From positions 1 through 13,144 of the forward strand of contig CAZSBS010000132.1 in assembly GCA_964605095.1 (NCBI GenBank): a stretch of DNA of 13,144 nt, given 5' to 3'. Both the position numbers and the translations under genes were made by a program. The DNA comes from JAUWQU01 sp964605095. Its GTDB lineage: Bacteria > Planctomycetota > Phycisphaerae > SM23-33. The notes below the pieces were generated by a model. It did no database searches, was not told where the DNA came from, and saw only the letters and a list, made by a program, of their open reading frames with translations. This document shows positions 1 to 5,678 of this stretch, piece by piece (within the stretch, counting starts at the first letter, position 1; every line of letters starts with the position of its first letter).

Positions 1-70
1 CTACGGGCTACCGGCTACCGGCTACCAGCTACCGGCTACCGGCTACCGACTACGGGCTACCGACTACGGT
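1..70. repeat. Heptamer tandem array (CTACCGG-type), ten units
   Basis: Ten consecutive 7-bp units with no phase slip start at 1, 8, 15, 22, 29, 36, 43, 50, 57 and 64. Units are CTACGGG, CTACCGG, CTACCAG, CTACCGA and a final CTACGGT, so the consensus is CTACCGG (CCGGTAG on the other strand). The array starts at or before the window edge, so its true length is unknown. Its last unit supplies the TAG stop codon (64-66) of the minus-strand glycosidase gene. A related, more degenerate heptamer tract lies at 9045-9208, which suggests a dispersed simple-repeat family rather than a local accident. No cas genes or spacers are present, so it is not a CRISPR. Confidence 0.9.
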
Positions 71-2361
71 TTCTCGAATACCACCTTCCACTTCACTTCG
101 CCGCTGCCGGCGGGGTTGATCGTCACTCGGCACAGGTCGCCCTCCGCTTTTATCGAGACTTTCATATCGGCCGCGGGGCCGGCGGCGGATACCTCGGCGG
201 AAGCGGGCTTCCACGCCCCGGCCGGCGAAGTTGTCAGCACGCGCAGCTCGTACGGGTCGCCCGCGACGACCTTGCTCGTGCCGGCAAGCGTGCGTGCGAC
301 GGGATCCCACGTCTCGGACACAATGTCCACCACGCCCTGCGTGATGTGCCGCGACGTGCTCAGCACCATTGGATGGTCCGTAACCTCGCGGATGGCGAGC
401 ACCTGGCAGGTGTGCTTTGGCAGCTTGGTGGCCAGCGAGCCCTTGAACGGCGGGATCATCGCGTTTGCCCAGAAGTCAAAGGCCGCGTAGGTCTTGTCGG
501 CTGAGAGGCCCAGTCGCGACGCGGGGATGTCGAACGAGTAATCGCCGTCATTCCAGTTGTACAGGGCGACGACGTCCAGCCGCGGCGCCCTGCGGGTGTC
601 GGTTACCTGCCATATCCGCGCCAGCGGCTCGTCGAACAGGTCCACGGGGCGGGCCTGGAGGGTGTGGCTCGGCATGGTGCGTCTGAGTATGTCCAGCCTT
701 TCCGGCGTGAGCGCGGCGTAGGCGTCGCTGGAGACGCTCAGTGCCCCGGCGACGGTGATCCAGGAGCAGATGAGCCGGGCCTCCTCGATCGGCATCGAGG
801 CGCGAACGTACAGGGGGTCCGGGTCGTTGTACCAGATTCGCCCGTTGAGGTGGTAATTCCACGTGCCGAATGTCGGCCCGGTCTTGATACCGCCCCACCC
901 GGGGCCGTTGTCCGGGCCGATGCGCATCGCGTCGACCATGCCGAACGCCCCGCCGTAACTCCGCATGTTCTGCGGCGCGCAGCAGCCGAGAATGAACACC
1001 TCCTTGCCCGCGGTCTGGCGAACAAGCGAAAGCCCGCTCCGGTAGGCCTGTATGTTGGTGAAGTTCGGATCGTGAAACACGGCGTCGCCGATGCCGTCGT
1101 CCTTGTAGTCGCTGTTGATGTACTGCTGGAGCGTGGCTGTGCCCGTCCACATTCCGTCCATCTTGAAGTACTTGTAGCCCCAGTCGTGGGCGATGCGATG
1201 CACGATATCCTGCATGTACTTCCGGGCGGCGGGGTTGGTCATGTCGATACACGTGCCGCCCCAGGCGGTGTCGTACGGCTTGCCGTCAACGGTCTTGACG
1301 AAGAGGTCCTGCTTGTCGGCGAACCAGGGGTCGTTGAACGTGCCGGCGAAAGGCATGAACCACAGGCCGGGCACGAAGCCTTTGGCGCGGATGTTGTCGG
1401 CGGTGGCCTTCATGCCCGACGGGTACGGGCCGCCGGGGCGGCTGGCGGTGAAGTTCTTGTTCGGCCCGTTGGGGCTCTTGCCCTCCTGCCAGCCATCGTC
1501 TATCTGAAGGAAGTCCAGGCCGAACTTCCTGAGCTTCTCCGCCGCGAAGGCGGCCTGCTCAGCCATGCCCTTCTCGTCGGATGCCCCGGCGTGATACCAC
1601 GTGCAGTAGCCCACGAGGATCGGCGGCAGGTGGATGTCGTAGACCTTGGCGACGGCGTCGGCCCAGGCTTCGAGGCCCAGGCGCGCATCGTCGAAGTAGC
1701 CGACGGCCAGCGTCTCAAGTGTCTCGTCGGCGCCGGCGGCGATCTTGAGCTTGCCATAGTCGATCTGGCCCGTGAGGCGGACGGCTTGGTCGGCCTGCTC
1801 GGCGAAGACCGCCCCGCTGCCGCGGTCGGTGGTGATCCAGCCTGTCACGACGCCGCGGCGGGTCTTTGGCTCGGCCACCGCCATCCACATGTAGCTGCCC
1901 GGCTTCCCGCCGGCCGTCGTGAGCCCGCCAGTCCCAAGGACCTTGAGCTCATTGGCGGGCACGCCGAGGTCCAGCGTAAACGCCGCCGGGCGGACGTGGT
2001 TGGTGATAGCGGCATCCTTGCCGCCGTTGTGGACCGTCGAGCGCAGCAGCGCGAAAGGCAGTTTCGCCGGCGCCAGCACCAGGTCGCGCCCGCCGTCGGG
2101 ATAGGCGACCTCGATGCCCTTGCACTGGCCGAACGCCTTGTCCGTCACGTCGACGAGTTTGGCTTTTCCGCCGGCCTGGCTCAGCGCGGCATCCTTGGCG
2201 AACGCCGCAGTCGCCCCGGCTGCGGTCAACGTCAACTTACCCGACGCGGTGTCATAAGAGGCGGTCAGAAACTCGTTGGAGACCTTTAGCGTTTCCGCCC
2301 CGGCCGATCCCGCAAGCATCGCCGTCATAATAGCCGTTCTCGCAAATAAGGCCATGCCCAT
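64..2361 (-). CDS. Secreted alpha-galactosidase-like glycoside hydrolase (clan GH-D, GH36-like)
   Basis: Exported retaining glycosidase, probably cleaving terminal alpha-D-galactose; 765 residues, close to GH36 size. A signal peptide covers about residues 1-22 (hydrophobic core, then AGSAGA-ET). An N-terminal beta-sandwich region (about 23-240) precedes a (beta/alpha)8 barrel. Barrel motifs are YCTWYHAG (252-259), IDDGWQ (287-292), YFKMDG with Asp402 as likely nucleophile, LGCCAPQN (458-465), and MRIGPDNGPGW with Asp484 as likely acid/base. A C-terminal beta domain follows (about 580-765). The start at 2361 is chosen because AAGGA (2370-2376, minus) lies 8 bases upstream and the signal peptide follows at once; longer in-frame starts run back through a repeat element. 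The nucleophile motif reads KMD rather than the common KWD, so the subfamily and substrate are uncertain; a melibiase-like enzyme on a related alpha-linked sugar is possible. The stop codon lies in a heptamer array. Confidence 0.85.
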   Translation of the reverse strand: MGMALFARTAIMTAMLAGSAGAETLKVSNEFLTASYDTASGKLTLTAAGATAAFAKDAALSQAGGKAKLVDVTDKAFGQCKGIEVAYPDGGRDLVLAPAKLPFALLRSTVHNGGKDAAITNHVRPAAFTLDLGVPANELKVLGTGGLTTAGGKPGSYMWMAVAEPKTRRGVVTGWITTDRGSGAVFAEQADQAVRLTGQIDYGKLKIAAGADETLETLAVGYFDDARLGLEAWADAVAKVYDIHLPPILVGYCTWYHAGASDEKGMAEQAAFAAEKLRKFGLDFLQIDDGWQEGKSPNGPNKNFTASRPGGPYPSGMKATADNIRAKGFVPGLWFMPFAGTFNDPWFADKQDLFVKTVDGKPYDTAWGGTCIDMTNPAARKYMQDIVHRIAHDWGYKYFKMDGMWTGTATLQQYINSDYKDDGIGDAVFHDPNFTNIQAYRSGLSLVRQTAGKEVFILGCCAPQNMRSYGGAFGMVDAMRIGPDNGPGWGGIKTGPTFGTWNYHLNGRIWYNDPDPLYVRASMPIEEARLICSWITVAGALSVSSDAYAALTPERLDILRRTMPSHTLQARPVDLFDEPLARIWQVTDTRRAPRLDVVALYNWNDGDYSFDIPASRLGLSADKTYAAFDFWANAMIPPFKGSLATKLPKHTCQVLAIREVTDHPMVLSTSRHITQGVVDIVSETWDPVARTLAGTSKVVAGDPYELRVLTTSPAGAWKPASAEVSAAGPAADMKVSIKAEGDLCRVTINPAGSGEVKWKVVFEKP

Positions 2362-2369
2362 TGATCTGT

Positions 2370-2376
2370 TCCTTCC
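2370..2376 (-). promoter_or_regulatory. Shine-Dalgarno of the glycosidase gene
   Basis: On the minus strand GGAAGGA lies 8 bases before the ATG at 2361. It decides between this start and the longer reading frame that begins near 2685. Confidence 0.75.
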
Positions 2377-2483
2377 ATGGTTCTTCCAACCTTCTCTGTC
2401 TCTACTGTTAACCGAGGTTTTCCTTGAAGGGGACGAGAATTGTCCTCGCAAAGAACGCGGAGAAGAAAGAAAAAAGGCATTAC

Positions 2484-2491
2484 GGGGGGGG
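2484..2491. repeat. G8 homopolymer run in glycosidase leader
   Basis: Eight consecutive G on the plus strand, about 125 bases upstream of the glycosidase start. One of three G runs of eight or more bases between 2484 and 3020. Confidence 0.9.
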
Positions 2492-2537
2492 ATAAAAGTA
2501 ATTGAGTGTGCAAGTTTCTTTCCTGGCGATTCGCAAG

Positions 2538-2750
2538 TCCTGGCCAGAGACTTTCTTAGTCCCGTAGGGACGTTTGCGATTAGCCACGCGGCGCAAGCCC
2601 GTGGAACGCGGGATGTCAGGCAAAGAGCCCCAGGGCGATTGACGGCGGCAATCGCCCCGCCAGGGCTCCGAAACAATGAACGCACAGTCCACGGGCTTGC
2701 GCCCGTGGCTAATCGCAGATCGCCCTACCGGGCTCAACAGCCTGCCAGGA
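2538..2750. repeat. Inverted pair of REP-like palindromic repeats with central hairpin
   Basis: Two related sequences of about 62-67 bp face each other: left arm 2538-2604, right arm 2689-2750. The left arm and the reverse complement of the right share, in order, TCCTGGC, an AG(T/C)CCCG-TAGGG block, TGCGATTAGCCACG, and GGCGCAAGCCCGTGG. The right arm contains a perfect 8-bp-stem hairpin CCACGGGCTTGCGCCCGTGG (2689-2708); the left has the same hairpin with one extra base (2584-2604). The left arm also carries GTCCCGTAGGGAC (about 2559-2571), itself a palindrome. Between the arms GGGCGATTG (2633-2641) pairs with CAATCGCCC (2649-2657), extended outward by AGCCC/GGGCT (2626-2630, 2663-2667). This is the architecture of a REP/BIME or small MITE-like element. 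No transposase is nearby. Confidence 0.8.
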
Positions 2751-2769
2751 TTTTTTCTCGCACACGTAA

Positions 2770-2797
2770 TTGACAAATCTAGCAAAGGTGTTAAACT
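2770..2797 (+). promoter_or_regulatory. Sigma70-type promoter for the PEP-CTERM gene
   Basis: A perfect -35 box TTGACA (2770-2775) is followed after 16 bases by TAAACT (2792-2797), a four-of-six match to TATAAT. Transcription would start near 2804, giving a leader of about 85 bases that contains a G8 run (2845-2852) before the ATG at 2890. It lies just downstream of the REP-like element. Confidence 0.55.
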
Positions 2798-2844
2798 AAT
2801 GAGGTCTTTTCGAAGATACTAGGGTGGCGATTCCGCCGAACTTC

Positions 2845-2852
2845 GGGGGGGG
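2845..2852. repeat. G8 homopolymer run in PEP-CTERM leader
   Basis: Eight consecutive G in the likely 5' untranslated region, 38 bases before the chosen ATG. See also the G9 run inside the coding sequence. Confidence 0.9.
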
Positions 2853-2889
2853 CTTTGCAAGAGGATATTCAGAAAGAGAGGGCACTATC

Positions 2890-5595
2890 ATGCGGGCATT
2901 GGCATTCATGAGGCGTTACGGGGTTGTTTTGTACACATTTTTCGTCGTCATCGCGGTCGCTCTGCCCGTCACAGGGGCCTACGGTGGCGTGAGTTGGTGG
3001 CAGGCCTCTTCGGGGGGGGGCTATAACGTCCCGGCGAACTGGAACCCGGCCATGATTCCCGCGTCTGACGCCACCGTCAACTTCAAGCTCGGCGGAGGGG
3101 GGACCGTTTCCTACGGCGTGTCCTTCGACCGGAACACCAGTTGTTCCAATGCGTACTCCTATGACGACGTGACGCTGGGGCTGAACGGATGGGACTACAA
3201 CGTCACCTCGGACATCGAGCTCTGGAACGCCAGCCATTGGACCGTGGGCAATGGACGGCTGATCGTGGGGAATCATCTCTCTTGCCAGGGCGGCAGCATC
3301 TCGGTCATTCAGGCTGGCGAGGTCCACGCCTCCTATGCGACGCTCTGGGAACACGTGCTCGTCGACGGCTCCGGAGCTCTGTTGTCGATCGACGGACGGA
3401 TCGAATGGCAGAACGGGGATGTTGGGGAGAACTTCGTCGTCCGCAACGGGGGCCAGGTGCAGGTGGGGGGCGAGTTGTCAACGACCATGAGTCTGACGGG
3501 GGAGATCCGAATCGAGACCGGCGGCCAGGTATCGGTGGGCAGCGTTAACTTCGGGGCCATGTCCGTCCAGGGCACGAATTCCAGGCTGGACGTGACCGGC
3601 GATGCCTTCACGTACTTGGGTAGCCTGACGGTGAGCGACCATGCCGTGGTCGACGTGGGCGGCCGGCTGCAATGCCCGCAGGGCCAGAGTTCGGACACAG
3701 CGCTGTCGCTTTCCGGCGGGGCGACCTTCACGGCTGACAGCGTGCAGCTTACGCCGTCGATAGCGGTCGACGGCGCCGGAACGCTCCTCACCACCAACGA
3801 CCTAAGCACGAACAGCGACCTGCTCATCACCGGCGGCGGCGAGGCGATCGTGGGCTGGGCCAATGCGAGGAACGTCTATGTTGTCGGCGGCGACTCGAGC
3901 TTCGAGTCCACGGGGCCCCTCCGGGTCGAAGACAAGCTGGAGATCACCGGCGGCGGCCTGGTGAACGTCGAGAGCGCGCATATCGGCCCAAGTTCAGACT
4001 ATTATACCTCATCCGTGACCGTTCAGGGCGCGGGCTCGGACCTGACGGTTACGGACGAGCTGAACGTGATGGGCGATCTTCTCGTTACCGACCAGGCCGA
4101 GGTGACGGCGAGAGAACTGGAAATCGTCGATGGGGACGCCACCGTATCCAACGGCGGGCAACTGACCGTCAGCGAGGGGTTGTACATCGAGGACGCCGAT
4201 CTTGTCGTATCCAACGGCGGGCACCTGACCGTCAGTGAGGAGTTGAACATCAATGACGCTGGTTTTGCCGTCTCCGACGGTGGAGCGGTCTCTGTCACGG
4301 GACAGCTCAATCTGAGCGACGCTATGTTCCAGGTAGGCAGCGGGGCGACGGCGAACATTTCGGCCTCCGTGTTATGCCATCACTCCTCCATCGAAGTCGA
4401 TAACGCGAGTCTGGAACTGGGCGACTCCAGCAGCGAGTATGGCTTTATTGCCAGCCTCTCCCGGATCGTCGCGACGGCGGGAGCCGACGTGACGTTGAGG
4501 TCGCGATCCTACTCGGGGATCACGGCCGTGAGTATCTCCGACTCCGTGCTAAGGGCGCCCAACGGACTGAGTATCGCCACCAACGGTTTCCTCAGCGGGC
4601 GGGGGCAGGTCATCGGCCCCGTATGCACGGCAACTGGCTCGACCATCTACGCCGAGGGCAGTCTGGACCTGGGCGATGCCAATGCCGTCGACGGTGTGGC
4701 CCTCGAAGGCAGGCTGTACGTCGACTCGCACACCGTGACGCTTCGCGACCGCAACGAGGCGGTGCTCGGATCCCTGACGACCTTGGGCAACCCAGGCACG
4801 GGCAGCGGGGGGAGGCTTGTGGCGGAGAACGGCTTCCTGTTGCAGCGGGGCAGGAACCTTTCGGGCTTTGGCGCCGTTGAGGGGAAGTTTGAGAACGACG
4901 GTGACGTCTACGGGGGGACAAATGGCAAGACGCTGGAGTTCACGGCACTCGTCACGGGTATCGGCGACTTCCACGACCACGTGACATTCTCTGGCGGCTA
5001 CTCGCCAGGCATGAGCCCGGTCCAGGCGGAACTGGATGACATGACACTGGCCGCCACGAACACACTGACCATGGAGCTTGGGGGCCTGGCCGCCGGCAGC
5101 CAGTATGATCAACTCATTGTCAACGACAGGGCAGTGCTCGACGGAGGCCTCGACGTGACGCTTATCTACGGCTTCACGCCAAAGCTTGGCGACGCGTTCA
5201 CGCTGATTGACGGCTTGGCGTTGAGCGGCGAGTTCAGCAGCACGAGCCTTCCTTCGCTCGGCGGCGGCCTGGACTGGGCGATAATTCAGACAGAAGATGA
5301 GTTCACCCTCAAGGTGGCGCTGCTGGGAGACGCGGACCTAAGCGGGGTGGTGGACGCGGCGGACTTCATCACTCTGAAACGCCACATGGGCCTTGGGTCG
5401 GATGCCGCGCGGGCTGACGGCGACCTGGACAGGGACGGCGATGTGGACTCGAGCGACCTGCAGTTGCTGATAGCGAACTTCGGCCGGAACAGTGCGGACT
5501 TACCTGTTGCCATCCCCGAGCCAGCCACGCTGGGGTTGCTCGCGTTGGGCGGGCTGGCGATGATACGCCGCAGGCGGATACAGCGGATCATCTAA
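2890..5595 (+). CDS. Secreted beta-solenoid protein with dockerin-like repeat and PEP-CTERM sorting signal
   Basis: A 901-residue exported surface or extracellular protein of unknown role. A signal peptide covers about residues 1-30 (arginines, long hydrophobic core, TGA). The body is rich in Gly, Ser, Val and Asp with repeated SNGGQLTV-like strands. From about residue 396 to 480 the strands fall in a 21-residue period (DATVSNGGQ, DLVVSNGGH, GFAVSDGGA), typical of a beta-solenoid. Residues 813-866 form a dockerin type I-like pair of calcium loops (GDADLSGVVDAADF and DLDRDGDVDSSDL). The C-terminus is a PEP-CTERM tripartite signal: PEP at 876-878, a hydrophobic stretch, then RRRR (893-896). Such signals are processed by exosortase. 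ATG 2890 is chosen over GTG 2824 because AGAGAGGG (2875-2882) precedes it and the signal peptide begins there. A G9 run (3012-3020) lies in the early coding sequence. No enzymatic motif was recognised. Confidence 0.9.
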   Translation: MRALAFMRRYGVVLYTFFVVIAVALPVTGAYGGVSWWQASSGGGYNVPANWNPAMIPASDATVNFKLGGGGTVSYGVSFDRNTSCSNAYSYDDVTLGLNGWDYNVTSDIELWNASHWTVGNGRLIVGNHLSCQGGSISVIQAGEVHASYATLWEHVLVDGSGALLSIDGRIEWQNGDVGENFVVRNGGQVQVGGELSTTMSLTGEIRIETGGQVSVGSVNFGAMSVQGTNSRLDVTGDAFTYLGSLTVSDHAVVDVGGRLQCPQGQSSDTALSLSGGATFTADSVQLTPSIAVDGAGTLLTTNDLSTNSDLLITGGGEAIVGWANARNVYVVGGDSSFESTGPLRVEDKLEITGGGLVNVESAHIGPSSDYYTSSVTVQGAGSDLTVTDELNVMGDLLVTDQAEVTARELEIVDGDATVSNGGQLTVSEGLYIEDADLVVSNGGHLTVSEELNINDAGFAVSDGGAVSVTGQLNLSDAMFQVGSGATANISASVLCHHSSIEVDNASLELGDSSSEYGFIASLSRIVATAGADVTLRSRSYSGITAVSISDSVLRAPNGLSIATNGFLSGRGQVIGPVCTATGSTIYAEGSLDLGDANAVDGVALEGRLYVDSHTVTLRDRNEAVLGSLTTLGNPGTGSGGRLVAENGFLLQRGRNLSGFGAVEGKFENDGDVYGGTNGKTLEFTALVTGIGDFHDHVTFSGGYSPGMSPVQAELDDMTLAATNTLTMELGGLAAGSQYDQLIVNDRAVLDGGLDVTLIYGFTPKLGDAFTLIDGLALSGEFSSTSLPSLGGGLDWAIIQTEDEFTLKVALLGDADLSGVVDAADFITLKRHMGLGSDAARADGDLDRDGDVDSSDLQLLIANFGRNSADLPVAIPEPATLGLLALGGLAMIRRRRIQRII
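3012..3020. repeat. G9 homopolymer run inside coding sequence
   Basis: Nine consecutive G encode three glycines at about residues 42-44, just after the signal peptide of the PEP-CTERM protein. A one-base slip would shift the frame of nearly the whole protein. Confidence 0.9.
4144..4240 (+). repeat. Near-identical direct repeats, 63-bp period, within the solenoid
   Basis: The 34-base blocks beginning at 4144 and 4207 (GTATCCAACGGCGGGCA... and GTATCCAACGGCGGGCA...) differ at only a couple of positions, including synonymous ones. They encode VSNGGQLTVSE and VSNGGHLTVSE. The spacing of 63 bases is exactly 21 codons, one predicted solenoid rung, and points to recent duplication or gene conversion of rungs. 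Confidence 0.8.
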
Positions 5596-5637
5596 TACGC
5601 ATCCTGAATGAATCTCGTTGCGTATAAGCGCGGAGGC

Positions 5638-5670
5638 CGCAGGGCCCTTCAGCCTGCGCGAGGTCTTCTT
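5638..5670 (+). terminator. Possible terminator hairpin after the PEP-CTERM gene
   Basis: CGCAGG (5638-5643) and CCTGCG (5653-5658) can form a 6-bp stem with a loop of about 9 bases, followed by CGAGGTCTTCTTGTCTT, which is pyrimidine-rich but lacks a clean T run. It lies in the 83-bp convergent gap 5596-5678. On the minus strand no T run follows, so it would serve the plus-strand gene only. Confidence 0.35.
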
Positions 5671-5678
5671 GTCTTGCG

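Larger units (their letters stand above)
2362..2823. other. Divergent intergenic region between glycosidase and PEP-CTERM genes
   Basis: No credible gene is seen in these 462 bases. From left to right the region holds the glycosidase leader with its Shine-Dalgarno at 2370-2376, a purine-rich stretch around 2455-2480, a run of eight G at 2484-2491, an inverted pair of REP-like repeats (2538-2750) with a central hairpin, a T6 run near 2751-2756, and a promoter-like pair at 2770-2797. No convincing promoter for the glycosidase could be picked by eye. Confidence 0.7.

Noticed and set aside
1..70. CRISPR array
   Set aside because: The period is 7 bp with no spacers and no cas genes nearby.
664..2289. 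Plus-strand open frame of 541 codons opposite the glycosidase
   Set aside because: It is antisense to a gene with clear glycosidase motifs. Its translation is a low-complexity Val/Gly/Arg-rich sequence with no domain, typical of antisense frames in GC-rich DNA.
2362..2685. Longer N-terminus for the glycosidase (start near 2685)
   Set aside because: The extra 108 codons read through the REP-like element and precede the signal peptide. ATG 2361 has a good Shine-Dalgarno.
2276..2773. Plus-strand open frame of 165 codons across the intergenic repeats
   Set aside because: It overlaps the glycosidase start and consists mostly of palindromic repeat sequence; no motif.
2824..2889. GTG start 22 codons upstream for the PEP-CTERM protein
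   Set aside because: It would put a Gly-rich segment containing the G8 run before the signal peptide. ATG 2890 has a purine-rich binding site.
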